From Xiheicaenibacterium sp046351325 (GTDB lineage Bacteria; Myxococcota_A; Polyangia; Polyangiales; Polyangiaceae), in NCBI GenBank assembly GCA_046351325.1, contig JAXLYR010000006.1:310001-374000 (forward strand): DNA of 64,000 nucleotides. Direction: 5' to 3'. The translations under genes were made by a program, and so were the position numbers. This document shows, piece by piece, positions 1 through 8,784 of this stretch. Positions within the stretch are counted from its first letter, which is position 1. Each line of letters opens with the position of its first letter. The notes under the pieces are model-generated. The model saw only the letters and a program-made list of their open reading frames with translations, did no database searches and was not told the DNA's origin.

Positions 1-77
1 AAAAGACCTTCCCGCTTCTAACTGCTTTGGTGCAAATCCCACTGCGCAGGCCTGCTGCTCGCATGGATGAGGAGATT

Positions 78-150
78 TTCACAACGGAGGCGCGAAGACA
101 CGGAGGATATTGATAACTGCTGCTCCGTGACTCTGTGTCTCCCTGGTGAA
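78..150. repeat. Imperfect inverted repeat (hairpin), dispersed-repeat type
   Basis: Arms 78-105 and 123-150 are imperfect reverse complements (about 21 of 28 positions) around a 17-nt loop. The arms are built from short CGGAG/ACGGAG words. From memory, intergenic elements of this CACGGAG kind recur in many environmental bacterial genomes, but that cannot be checked here. No gene is evident in the first 427 bases of the window. Confidence 0.5.
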
Positions 151-324
151 GTTGGGCGCGGAGGGGGTTTGACGCGATTGGCGGCACCTAGAACCGCGTC
201 AGCCCGCAGCCCATCCGATCAACAGCGTCTGACCGCCCAGCTCGGACATATTTTTGGTGCCTGCGAAACTGCGGTTCGTAGCACTCTTCCCGGGACTAGG
301 GAGTGTCTCAAAGGCCTCTGTGCG

Positions 325-366
325 CCGTGCCCGTGCCCGGGCACGGGCAAGGGCACGGGCACGGGC
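325..366. repeat. GC-rich palindromic hexamer repeat (CCGTGC / GCACGG)
   Basis: Copies of GTGCCC on the left face copies of GGGCAC on the right around a central CCCGGG, giving a nearly self-complementary stretch followed by extra direct GGGCAC copies. It lies between the window edge and the 3' end of the leftward lipoprotein gene. It could form a strong hairpin and act as a terminator for that gene, but there is no T-tract. Confidence 0.5.
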
Positions 367-427
367 AGGGAGCTCGGACAAGGCAGCACGGCGAGACACA
401 CAGCGCTTTGAGGACACTCACTAGTCC

Positions 428-1576
428 CTATTCGATGGTCGAGTTCTCGAACACCGGGTCGCCCTGACCGATGTAGAAGATACCGGGGTAGGTCTCGAAC
501 TTGCCGCTCGGGTTCTGGGTCAGCACCGAGTCCCGTATGATGAGATGCCCCGTCTGGTCGTTGCTGACGAAGAAGATCGCCCCGCCGCCCTCGTTTGCGG
601 TGTTGTCGTTCATCTGCACGCCGCAGAGCTCGAGCGTATAGGTGTTACCGTCGTTGTAGATCGCGCCCCCGCTCCCGCCGCCAGGCGTGTTCGCCTGGGC
701 CGGGTTCGCGCCGTTGCCGACTGCCTTGTTGTGGCTGAAGAGCGAGTTCAACACCGTAAACGACACGCCGATGCTCGACAGTCCGCCGCCGTTCGAGCAA
801 ACGCCGGCGCGCTGGTCGTCCCCGCCGAAGGTGCTGTGCACGACATAAACCGGCAATCCCTGAGACTGGTCGAACACCCGGACAGCGGCGCCTCCGACAT
901 CGGGGCCCACGCTGTCGCACGCATTGCGGAAGAAGCGGGAGTTGATGATCTTGAATCGACCACCCCGCACGAAGATCGCGCCGCCGCCGTCGGGATCCAG
1001 GCCGGAGGCATCACCGTCGATGAACGTGAGGTTCTGCACAGTCAGCTGCGGATGATCTTGGTCGTTGCAATGATCCGTAGTCCAGACCTGCGCCTGGTCA
1101 CACGTGTTCTGATAGAGGATTCGGCGCTTGCCGCCGCCGCTCAACGTCACGAGGCCGCCGCCGTCGATCACGATCTTCGGCCCTGTGTCGTTGAAGATCT
1201 TCGCGGTCTCGTCGAGCGTGATGGTGATGGGGTCGGGCCCGCAGTCGAACGTGATGATCCCACCCTGCGCGATGGTGCTCACGACCGCGGCCGACGTGCA
1301 GCTCGCGGGCGTTCCATCGCCGATGACGTGCGTCGGGCTCGACGTGTCCTCGAGCTGAGCGTCCGCCGGGACTGCGCAATTGCCATTCGGGTTTCCAGCG
1401 GGCGGCCCGTCATCGGGGAAAGGCGGCAGCTCGCCGCCCTGACCCTGCCCTCCGGACGAAGAGCCCGCCCCGGCGCCACCTTGATCCGAACCGCCCGTAG
1501 CCGACGAATCGCCACAGCCAATCGCCCAAAGCACGGCCGCAGCCGAGACCACACGCGCGACGTTCTCTCTAAGCAT
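428..1576 (-). CDS. Secreted lipoprotein with PMP-like beta-helix repeats
   Basis: 382 residues. The N-terminus is a lipoprotein signal peptide ending in a lipobox (LWAIGC, Cys about residue 21), followed by a Gly/Ser/Asp-rich linker. The remainder contains recurrent GGAI/GGGAIF motifs (for example GGGAIFVRGG, GSGGAIY, GGGAIFF) with hydrophobic F/V-x-N strands between them. This is the pattern of chlamydial-PMP-type right-handed parallel beta-helices. Such proteins are usually surface-exposed; no catalytic residues are recognised. ATG start at 1574-1576. It is divergent from the M1 peptidase gene, 159 bp away. Substrate and role are unknown. Confidence 0.8.
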   Translation of the reverse strand: MLRENVARVVSAAAVLWAIGCGDSSATGGSDQGGAGAGSSSGGQGQGGELPPFPDDGPPAGNPNGNCAVPADAQLEDTSSPTHVIGDGTPASCTSAAVVSTIAQGGIITFDCGPDPITITLDETAKIFNDTGPKIVIDGGGLVTLSGGGKRRILYQNTCDQAQVWTTDHCNDQDHPQLTVQNLTFIDGDASGLDPDGGGAIFVRGGRFKIINSRFFRNACDSVGPDVGGAAVRVFDQSQGLPVYVVHSTFGGDDQRAGVCSNGGGLSSIGVSFTVLNSLFSHNKAVGNGANPAQANTPGGGSGGAIYNDGNTYTLELCGVQMNDNTANEGGGAIFFVSNDQTGHLIIRDSVLTQNPSGKFETYPGIFYIGQGDPVFENSTIE

Positions 1577-1735
1577 GAGCCCATCTTAGCAACAGCCGCG
1601 CCCGGCGATCTGCTCGGCGTTCACCGAACAATCGAAGCTCAGTGCGACAAACTCAGGCCATTGTCCTCTCTCGCCTGCCCCACCTCTGTCGCGCTCGCCC
1701 GACTCGCGTGGCTTCTTGGTAGCATCCGAGCCGAC

Positions 1736-4390
1736 ATGCAACTCCGGTCGCGCGCTCCGCTCCTCTTCAGTGCAATCCTGCTGACCGGTTGTCCGCACCC
1801 GACCGCGGAGAAGCCAATCGCCTCGGCGAGCGCAAAGCCCAATATCCCGCGCACGATTCCGGAGGCTACGACCCTAGAGCTCCCCGACGCCGTGTCGCCG
1901 ACTGCATATCGGCTCTCGCTCGAGGTCGACCCGACGAAGGACCGTTTTCAAGGCAAGGTCGAGATCGCTCTCTCGGTGAACGCGACTACGGATCTCATCG
2001 TCCTTCACGCGCGCGACCAGGTCATTCACGAGGCCCGCGTGACGGCAGGCGGCCGCCAGCTCACCGCGACCCTCGCGAGCCGCGTCGCCGTCGGCGGCCA
2101 TCAGCCGACGGAGCTCGTCGTCCTCTTGTCGGAGCCCCTCACGGCTCACGAACCGGCCAGTCTTATCCTGGAATACGAGGCGCCCTTCGCCCTCCTGCAA
2201 GGGCTTTATCGGGTCTCGACCCCGGACGGCGAATTCGCGTTCACCCAAATGGAGCCTATCGACGCGCGCCGCATGTTTCCCTGTTTCGACGAGCCCCGAT
2301 ACAAGACTCCATTCACGATCAGCGTCACGACCCCGCCCGGCGCGATCGCGGTTTCGAACGCCCCCGAGGCCTCGCGCACGACGCTCGCGGACAGCCGCGT
2401 ACGCTTCGATTTCGCCCCGACGGCGCCACTCCCGACCTATCTCGTCGCGCTCGGGGTCGGCCCGCTGGAGCTCACGCAGGGTCGCGGCCTTCGCCTCGTC
2501 ACGACCCGTGGCCGCGGCGCTTCGGGGGCGCTCGGCCTCGAGGCCGCGGACGCGGCGCGCCGCGCGCTCGAGGGCTATTTCGGTATCGATTACCCCTTTG
2601 ACAAACTGGATATTGCGGCCGTCCCGAACTTCGGTCCCGGTGCGATGGAGAACGCGGGCCTCGTGACCTTCCGCGAGGAGCTCATCTTGGCGCGCCCGAA
2701 TTCACCGGCGATCGCGCGCCGCCGGATGCGCCTCGTCCTCGCGCACGAGCTCGCGCACATGTGGTTCGGCGATCTCGTCACCATGCATTGGTGGGACGAT
2801 CTCTGGCTCAACGAGGGCTTCGCCACGTGGATGGCCCCGAAGGCCTGCGATCGCGCGTTCGCCGACTTCAGCGGCGTCCCCGAGCGCGTCCTCGACAAGG
2901 CCTATGCGATGACGGCCGACACGCTGCCGTCCGCGCGGCCCGTGCGCTCCCCTGTCACCGATGAGGACCAGATCCGCGACGCCGGCGGGTGGAGCGCCTA
3001 CCAAAAGGGCGCAAGCGTCCTCGCGATGCTCGAGGCCTGGGTCGGTGAAGAGCGGTTCCAAAAGGCGATCGAGCACTACGTGAGAGACAACGCCGGGCGG
3101 AGCATCACCTCGAGCGCGCTCTTTCAAGCGCTCGACTCGAACACCGGTAAACCGGTCTCGAGCGTCGCCGCGTCGTTCCTCGACCAGCCGGGCGTCCCGC
3201 TCGTCGACGCGAAGGTCAGCTGCACAGCGTCGAAGACCGAAGTCGAGCTCGTCGCGTCGGACCTCTCGGAGCGCGGCCGAAAGTGGAATATCCCAGTCTG
3301 TCTGCGGGCTCTCGGCGAGACGAAATGCGCCCTCGTCGCTGACAGCCCTGTAAAGATAGAGTTCACCGCTCGAAAGCCTGACAGCTGCCCCGTGGTCGTC
3401 CCCAACGCGGGCGAGAATGGCTATTACCGATACCGCCTCGACGCCGCGGCCGAGTCCCGCCTCGAGGCCTCGTTCGCGACGCTCTCCGAGGCCGAGCGCG
3501 CCGGGCTCCTGCTCGATGTCTGGGCCCTCGCGCTCTCGCAAAAGGGTGACGTCGCGTCGGTCGTTCGCCTGCTGCGCGCCGCGGATCTCGCCAAGGAGCG
3601 CTCTCGCGTCGTCCTCGATGCGGTCGTCACCGTCCTCGGCGAGATGGAGCGGACGATGGTCGACGCGACCTCGCGAGCGGCCTTCAACGCGTTCGTCGTC
3701 GAGCTGCTCGCTCCGGTGAAGAAGGCCCTCGGCGCGCCGACGCCGGGCGAGCCCGACGCGACGAAGCTCGCGCGCGTCGCGGTGCTCACCGCGCTCGCGG
3801 ACCAGGGCGCGGACTCGTCGATCGCGGGCGGGCTCGAGCCGAGCGCGGTCGCGTACCTCGACGATCCCGACAAGGCCGACCCCGATCTCGGCCCGCTCGC
3901 GCTACGCCTCTCGGCTCGCGTGGGCGGCGCCGCGCGCGCTCTCGACGGCGCGCGCCTCAAGCTCGCGCGGACCCCTGACGAGCGAGTCGCCCTCACCCAA
4001 GCCCTCGCGTCGCTCGGTGATCCAGCGGCGCTCAAGCGAGCGCTCGAGCTCGTCGTCGACGGGACGATCCGCGCGGGCGACTTCCGCCACGTGCGCTGGA
4101 CCGCCGCGCGCAGGCCCGAGACGCGCGCCCCCTACATGGCCTTCGTGCGCGAGCGCTTCGACGCATTGGTCAAGGCTCTTGACGGTGCGGGTGCGCTCGT
4201 CGCGGGGCTACGCGACCTCTGCGATCAAGGTGAGCTCGACGAGGCGGTGGCCTTCTTCAAGCCGAAGATCGCGAGCCTCGAGGGCGTCGACCGAGCCTTC
4301 GAGGAGGGCGTCGAGGAGGCGAAGCGTTGCATCGCCGTGAAGGAGCGGAGCGCCGGCGCGCGCGCGAGCGCGCTGAAGAAAGCGAAGTAG
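1736..4390 (+). CDS. M1-family metallo-aminopeptidase, lipoprotein
   Basis: 884 residues. The open frame extends far upstream antisense to the neighbouring gene, but the ATG at 1736 is chosen because it opens a lipoprotein signal (SAILLTGC). The exopeptidase motif GAMEN is at residues 302-306. The zinc motif HELAH is at 337-341, with the third ligand Glu360 in NEGF at the exact M1 spacing (HExxH-x18-E). A catalytic Tyr is expected further downstream in the SAYQKG region. The C-terminal half is the helical ERAP1_C-like region. It should remove N-terminal residues from peptides outside the cytoplasm, anchored in a membrane. It converges on the serine acetyltransferase gene with only 7 bp between stops. 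Confidence 0.93.
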   Translation: MQLRSRAPLLFSAILLTGCPHPTAEKPIASASAKPNIPRTIPEATTLELPDAVSPTAYRLSLEVDPTKDRFQGKVEIALSVNATTDLIVLHARDQVIHEARVTAGGRQLTATLASRVAVGGHQPTELVVLLSEPLTAHEPASLILEYEAPFALLQGLYRVSTPDGEFAFTQMEPIDARRMFPCFDEPRYKTPFTISVTTPPGAIAVSNAPEASRTTLADSRVRFDFAPTAPLPTYLVALGVGPLELTQGRGLRLVTTRGRGASGALGLEAADAARRALEGYFGIDYPFDKLDIAAVPNFGPGAMENAGLVTFREELILARPNSPAIARRRMRLVLAHELAHMWFGDLVTMHWWDDLWLNEGFATWMAPKACDRAFADFSGVPERVLDKAYAMTADTLPSARPVRSPVTDEDQIRDAGGWSAYQKGASVLAMLEAWVGEERFQKAIEHYVRDNAGRSITSSALFQALDSNTGKPVSSVAASFLDQPGVPLVDAKVSCTASKTEVELVASDLSERGRKWNIPVCLRALGETKCALVADSPVKIEFTARKPDSCPVVVPNAGENGYYRYRLDAAAESRLEASFATLSEAERAGLLLDVWALALSQKGDVASVVRLLRAADLAKERSRVVLDAVVTVLGEMERTMVDATSRAAFNAFVVELLAPVKKALGAPTPGEPDATKLARVAVLTALADQGADSSIAGGLEPSAVAYLDDPDKADPDLGPLALRLSARVGGAARALDGARLKLARTPDERVALTQALASLGDPAALKRALELVVDGTIRAGDFRHVRWTAARRPETRAPYMAFVRERFDALVKALDGAGALVAGLRDLCDQGELDEAVAFFKPKIASLEGVDRAFEEGVEEAKRCIAVKERSAGARASALKKAK

Positions 4391-4397
4391 CGCGCGC

Positions 4398-5345
4398 TCA
4401 GATCTCGTAGTCGGGCTCCCAGGGCGCCGACGCGGTGCGCACCGAGAGCTCGGGCGGCTTGAGCGCCACGCGCGAACCCGAAGGCACGGATTTCGTGAGA
4501 AACACCGAGCCGCCGATGACGCTGCCCTGACCGAGCTCGGTCTGGCCACCGAGCACCGTCGCGTTCGCGTAGATCGTCACGTCGTCCGCCACGGTCGGGT
4601 GCCGCTTGATGCCGCGGATGATCTGACCATCCGGATCACGCGGGTGGCTGATCGCGCCGAGCGTGACGCCTTGGTAGAGCTTCACGTTGACGCCGATGCG
4701 GCTGGTCTCGCCGATGACGACGCCCGTCGCGTGATCGATGAAGAAGCTCTGCCCGACGGTCGCGCCCGGGTGGATGTCGGCGCCCGTCCGCGAGTGCGCC
4801 CACTCGGTCATCATGCGCGGCAAGAGCGGGATCCCGAGCTTGTGGATCTCGTGCGCGACGCGGTAGACCGTCGTCGCGAGGAGCCCCGGATACGCGAGGA
4901 TGATCTCGTGCAGGCTGAAGGCCGCGGGGTCGCCATCGTGCGCCGCTTGAACGTCGGTGATGAGCGTCTCGCGCAGCTCGGGGACGACCGAGAGGAGCTT
5001 CTGCGCGAGGCGCTTCGCCTCGTCGCCGCAGTGCGAGACTCGATCGCCGCACTCGGCCGCGTGACACAAGCAGAGCTCGATCTGCCGCGAGAGCCTGTCG
5101 CGCAGCTGACTCACGATCGCGCCCACGTGGTAGGGCAGGATCTCGTCCGTGAGGTCCTGACGACCGTAATAGCCAGGGTAAAAGAGCTCGAGGAAGAGGC
5201 GGATGATCGCCTCGATCTCCTCGCGGTTCGGCAGGAAGTGCCGGTTGATGAACTGCCCGCGCGGATCGGCGCGGTAGCTCTTGAGGACGGCCGCGACGAC
5301 GTCGTCGAGCTCGCCCGCTGCCCGTCCGTTGCCCTCTGCTGCCAC
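4398..5345 (-). CDS. cysE: Serine O-acetyltransferase (EpsC/CysE type)
   Basis: 315 residues. It transfers an acetyl group from acetyl-CoA to L-serine, making the O-acetylserine used by the cysteine synthase encoded just upstream. An N-terminal helical region of about 175 residues precedes a left-handed beta-helix with hexapeptide repeats. The motifs DIHPGA, FIDHATGVVIGE and GVTLGA carry the catalytic His residues, with the acetyl-CoA loop after them. The length matches the long EpsC-type enzymes rather than E. coli CysE. ATG at 5345 lies 13 bp after the cysK stop, so the two genes form an operon. The short C-terminal tail ends in Ile, as in CysE proteins that dock into the CysK active site; whether that happens here is inference. 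Confidence 0.93.
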   Translation of the reverse strand: MAAEGNGRAAGELDDVVAAVLKSYRADPRGQFINRHFLPNREEIEAIIRLFLELFYPGYYGRQDLTDEILPYHVGAIVSQLRDRLSRQIELCLCHAAECGDRVSHCGDEAKRLAQKLLSVVPELRETLITDVQAAHDGDPAAFSLHEIILAYPGLLATTVYRVAHEIHKLGIPLLPRMMTEWAHSRTGADIHPGATVGQSFFIDHATGVVIGETSRIGVNVKLYQGVTLGAISHPRDPDGQIIRGIKRHPTVADDVTIYANATVLGGQTELGQGSVIGGSVFLTKSVPSGSRVALKPPELSVRTASAPWEPDYEI

Positions 5346-5358
5346 GAGAAGCCTCCTG

Positions 5359-6336
5359 CTAGGCGGTCATGCGCTCGACGTTGTCGAACATGCCCTCGAA
5401 GAGCACGCTCGAGAGGTAGCGCTCGCCCGCGTCCGGCAGGACGACGACGATCGTCTTGCCCGCGAACTCGCGCTCGGCCGCGAGGCGGAGCGCCGCCGTC
5501 ATCGCAGCGCCGCACGAGATGCCGCAGAGGATCCCCTCTTCGCGAGCGAGCCTGCGCGCCATCGCGATCGACTCGTCGTTCGAGACCTGCTCGACCCGAT
5601 CGACGAGTGACAGGTCGAGGTTCTTCGGCACGAAGCCCGCGCCGATCCCTTGGATTTTGTGCGGGCCGGGCGCGAGCTCGCGCTTCTCGCGGGTCTGCGT
5701 GATGACTGGCGAGTGCACGGGCTCGACCGCGACGCTCGTGATGGCCTTGCCCTTCGTGTTCTTGAGGTAGCGGCTGACGCCGGTCATCGTGCCACCGGTG
5801 CCGATGCCCGCGACGAAGGCGTCGACCGCGCCGGCCGTGTCCTCCCAAATCTCGGGGCCCGTCGTGCGCTCGTGGATCGCAGGGTTCGCGGGGTTGTCGA
5901 ACTGGTGCATCGCCGTGAGCGTCGTGTCCTTCGCGGCGATCTCCTCGGCGCGCGCGATCGCGCCGCGCATGCCCTGAGAGCCCGGCGTGAGCACGAGCTC
6001 CGCGCCGAACGCGAGCAAGACCTTGCGGCGCTCGATGCTCATGGTCTCGGGCATCGTGAGGACGCATCGATAGCCGCGCGCGGCGGCCGCGAACGCGAGC
6101 GCGATCCCTGTGTTCCCGCTCGTCGCTTCGATGATGCCGCCGCCGGGCTTGAGGACGCCGCGCTCCTCGGCGTCCCAAACCATCGCAGCCCCGATGCGAC
6201 ACTTGACCGAGAAGGCCGGGTTTCGCCCCTCGATCTTGGCGAGCACGCGCGCGTCGAGCCCCTTGGCGAGGCGGTTGATTTGGACGAGCGGCGTGCGCCC
6301 GATGGTCCGCGAATTGTCAGCGAAGATGTTTGTCAT
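5359..6336 (-). CDS. cysK: Cysteine synthase (O-acetylserine sulfhydrylase)
   Basis: 325 residues; a PLP enzyme converting O-acetylserine and sulfide to cysteine. The PLP-binding Lys45 lies in NPAFSVKCRIG, the same SVKCRIG wording as in E. coli CysK. The asparagine loop EATSGNTG and the phosphate-binding loop GIGTGGT are both present. The start at 6336 (MTNIFADNS) is chosen because CysK proteins begin about there and the upstream extension is low-complexity read-through. It is first in a two-gene operon with cysE. The region 6337-6494 separates it from a divergent metallophosphoesterase gene and must hold both promoters. Confidence 0.96.
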   Translation of the reverse strand: MTNIFADNSRTIGRTPLVQINRLAKGLDARVLAKIEGRNPAFSVKCRIGAAMVWDAEERGVLKPGGGIIEATSGNTGIALAFAAAARGYRCVLTMPETMSIERRKVLLAFGAELVLTPGSQGMRGAIARAEEIAAKDTTLTAMHQFDNPANPAIHERTTGPEIWEDTAGAVDAFVAGIGTGGTMTGVSRYLKNTKGKAITSVAVEPVHSPVITQTREKRELAPGPHKIQGIGAGFVPKNLDLSLVDRVEQVSNDESIAMARRLAREEGILCGISCGAAMTAALRLAAEREFAGKTIVVVLPDAGERYLSSVLFEGMFDNVERMTA

Positions 6337-6494
6337 CGCGAGGCGGAGCCTAGTCCCGCGGAAACGAAGTTGCCACGCAAAGACGGGCAGCCCGCGCGCG
6401 TGCTGCCCCGATGGCACCGCTTCACCACGTCGCGCATACTCAGCCACGTGACCACGCTCCCCTCGCGCGCCGACCGACCGAGCGCAGCCGCAGC

Positions 6495-7793
6495 ATGATC
6501 GTCGCCGCGTTCTTCGGCCTCTTCATCGGGCTCTCCGTGGTGTTCGCCGTGCGCAAGCTTCACCCGACGTGGTGGCAGCTGCGCGCGGTTCGCGTCGCGC
6601 TCGCCGTGCTCATCGCGTGTCCGCCCATCGGCATCCTCTCGCGCGCGCTCGGGACGGGTCGCCTCGTCACCGGCTTCTCGTCCGCGACGCTCGGCATCTT
6701 GGGCGCGACCTTGGGCGGCGGCGCGATCCTCACGCTCGCCCTGTTTTTCACCGTGCCGATCGCGGGTCTCGTGCGCTTCGTCGCGGCCCGCGCGCTCCGC
6801 GTTTCGCGCGGCGCGCCCACCACCCAAGCCTCCGCGCTCGAAGCTCCCGCAGCCGAAGCTCCCGCGCCTGAAGCTCCCGCGCCCGAAGCCTCCACCACAG
6901 AGGCTCCCGCGCCCGAAGCTCCCGCACACAAAACTCCGGCGCCGCTGCCGCTCACTCGCCGCCGCGTGATCCTCGAGGTCGCCGCGGCCTCGCTGCCGCT
7001 CACCGCGCTCGGGATGGGCGCGGCCGGCATCGCCGGAGCCTTCGCGCGCACGCACCTCGCCGAGCGCCGCATGCGCTTCGCGGGCCTGCCCGCCGGCCTC
7101 GAAGGGCTGCGCATTCTGCAGATCACCGACCTCCACCTCGGCGCCTTCCGCGATCTCGACTCGCTGCCCGAGCTCGTCGAGACCTGCGCCGACGCGCGCG
7201 CCGATCTCGTCGTCGTGACGGGCGACTTCTGCGATCACCTCCCCTGGCTCGCGGAAGGCTTGAACCACGTTAAACGAATCCAGGCCCCGCTCGGCACCTT
7301 CGCGGTCTTCGGCAACCACGAGCACTACCGCGGCGCGCTCAAGAACCGCGCTGGCTACGACCGCGCCGGCATCCCGCTCCTGCTCGACAAACACGCCGTC
7401 CTCGAGCGCGGCGGCGCGCGCCTGCTCCTCGCGGGCGTCGACGATCCGAGCGGCTGGGATCACACGAGCGAGCACTACGAGCGTCACGCCGACGCCGCGC
7501 TCGACGGCGCGCCGAGCGACCTCTTCAGCGTCGCGCTCTCCCATCGACCGAGCGGCTTCGACGCCCTCGCCGCGCGCGGCATGCACCTCACGCTGAGCGG
7601 CCACACCCACGGCGCGCAGATGGGCTTCGCGGGTCGCAGCGCCCTCGAGCCCGTCCTGCCGAACATGCACCTCTGGGGTGCGTACACGCGCGGCGCGAGC
7701 CAGCTCTACACGTCGAGCGGCGCGGGTCACTGGGCCGCGTTTCGCCTCGCGTGCCCGAGCGAACTGCCGCTCGTCATCCTCGAACGCGCGTGA
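6495..7793 (+). CDS. Membrane-anchored calcineurin-like metallophosphoesterase
   Basis: 432 residues from ATG 6495. The N-terminus holds two to three hydrophobic segments, followed by an Ala-Pro-Glu repeat linker (EAPAPEAP units, about residues 112-150) and another hydrophobic segment. The catalytic domain follows with the full set of metal motifs: TDLHLG, GDFCDH, GNHEHY, SHRP and GHTHGAQ. This is the YkuE-like arrangement of membrane-bound phosphohydrolases; some relatives act on UDP-diacylglucosamine-type lipids or cyclic nucleotides, but the substrate here cannot be told. The EAP linker is a short, expandable coding repeat. Confidence 0.88.
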   Translation: MIVAAFFGLFIGLSVVFAVRKLHPTWWQLRAVRVALAVLIACPPIGILSRALGTGRLVTGFSSATLGILGATLGGGAILTLALFFTVPIAGLVRFVAARALRVSRGAPTTQASALEAPAAEAPAPEAPAPEASTTEAPAPEAPAHKTPAPLPLTRRRVILEVAAASLPLTALGMGAAGIAGAFARTHLAERRMRFAGLPAGLEGLRILQITDLHLGAFRDLDSLPELVETCADARADLVVVTGDFCDHLPWLAEGLNHVKRIQAPLGTFAVFGNHEHYRGALKNRAGYDRAGIPLLLDKHAVLERGGARLLLAGVDDPSGWDHTSEHYERHADAALDGAPSDLFSVALSHRPSGFDALAARGMHLTLSGHTHGAQMGFAGRSALEPVLPNMHLWGAYTRGASQLYTSSGAGHWAAFRLACPSELPLVILERA

Positions 7794-7923
7794 TCGATGC
7801 GACTATTTTTGGGGGGGAGAGATGCACCCTCCCAGGCGAGCGTGCGGCCGCCCCACTCCCACCCGAGGTCGCCCTCGCGGTGACGAACACCCTCCGCGGC
7901 GGCGGATTTGGTAGAGAGCTAAC

Positions 7924-8775
7924 GTGTCCCCCACGTGGCAGCCGAGCAAGGTCGTCGCGAGCCGCTACCAGCTCGAGCAGCACCTCGGCTCCGGCGGCGC
8001 GGGCGAGGTCTGGCGCGCCCTCGACCTGAAGCTGCGCGCGCACGTCGCCATCAAGCTCCTCGACCCCGCGCTCACGAACGCCGTCACCGCGCAGCGCTTC
8101 CTCAAAGAGGCGCAGAGCGCCGCGCGCATCCGTAGCTTGCACGTCGTTCAAATATTGGATCAGGGCTTCGACGGCGCGCTCGCGTACATCACGATGGAGC
8201 TGCTCGAGGGCGAGACCCTCGCCGATCGGCTCGATCGCGTGGAGCGCCTCAGCCCGGAGAAGGTCCACCGCGTCGTGCGCGACGTGAGCCGGGCCCTCGC
8301 CAAGGCCCACGACGCCGGCATCGTGCACCGCGATCTCAAGCCCGCGAACATCTTCCTCGTCGGCGGCGAGGACCTCGACGACGAGGTGGCGAAGGTCTTC
8401 GACTTCGGCATCGCCAAGGTCAAAATCGACGACGGCGCCCTCACGGACCTCACCCAAGCGGGCACCCTCCTCGGGACGCCGCACTACATGAGCCCCGAGC
8501 AAGCCCTCGGCAAAGCCGTCGATTACCGCACCGACCTCTATTCGCTCGGCATCCTCGCGTTCGAGGCGCTCACGGGCAGGCTCCCCTTCGACGCCGAAGA
8601 TCTCGCCGAGATCCTCAGCTTCGCTGCCGCGGGCGAGCTCGTGCGCCCCTCCGCCGTCGCGAACGTCCCGCGCGCGTTCGACATCTGGTTCGCCAAGGCT
8701 ACGCACTTCGATCCAGCGCAGCGCTTCGCGAGCGCGAAGGATCAGGCCGCGGCGCTGAAGGCGATCCTCCGCTGA
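7924..8775 (+). CDS. Eukaryote-like Ser/Thr protein kinase, kinase domain only
   Basis: 283 residues, GTG start at 7924. It is essentially a bare Hanks-type kinase domain: Gly loop GSGGAGEVW, VAIK lysine, HRDLKPAN catalytic loop, DFGIAK, GTPHYMSPEQ activation segment and a late Arg. All catalytic residues are intact, so activity is expected. There is no transmembrane or sensor region, unusual among myxobacterial kinases, so it is probably cytoplasmic and takes its input from a partner. It converges on the membrane-protein gene 9 bp downstream. A 129-bp copy of its 3' end lies at 10132-10260. Confidence 0.93.
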   Translation: MSPTWQPSKVVASRYQLEQHLGSGGAGEVWRALDLKLRAHVAIKLLDPALTNAVTAQRFLKEAQSAARIRSLHVVQILDQGFDGALAYITMELLEGETLADRLDRVERLSPEKVHRVVRDVSRALAKAHDAGIVHRDLKPANIFLVGGEDLDDEVAKVFDFGIAKVKIDDGALTDLTQAGTLLGTPHYMSPEQALGKAVDYRTDLYSLGILAFEALTGRLPFDAEDLAEILSFAAAGELVRPSAVANVPRAFDIWFAKATHFDPAQRFASAKDQAAALKAILR

Positions 8776-8784
8776 CCGCGGCGC

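Noticed and set aside
545..1735. 397-codon rightward extension of the M1 peptidase frame
   Set aside because: It is antisense to the beta-helix lipoprotein gene and has no protein character. The lipoprotein signal peptide at 1736 defines the real start.
6830..6945. Non-coding repeat of GAAGCTCCCGC units
   Set aside because: The repeat is in frame within the metallophosphoesterase gene and encodes the EAPAPEAP linker.
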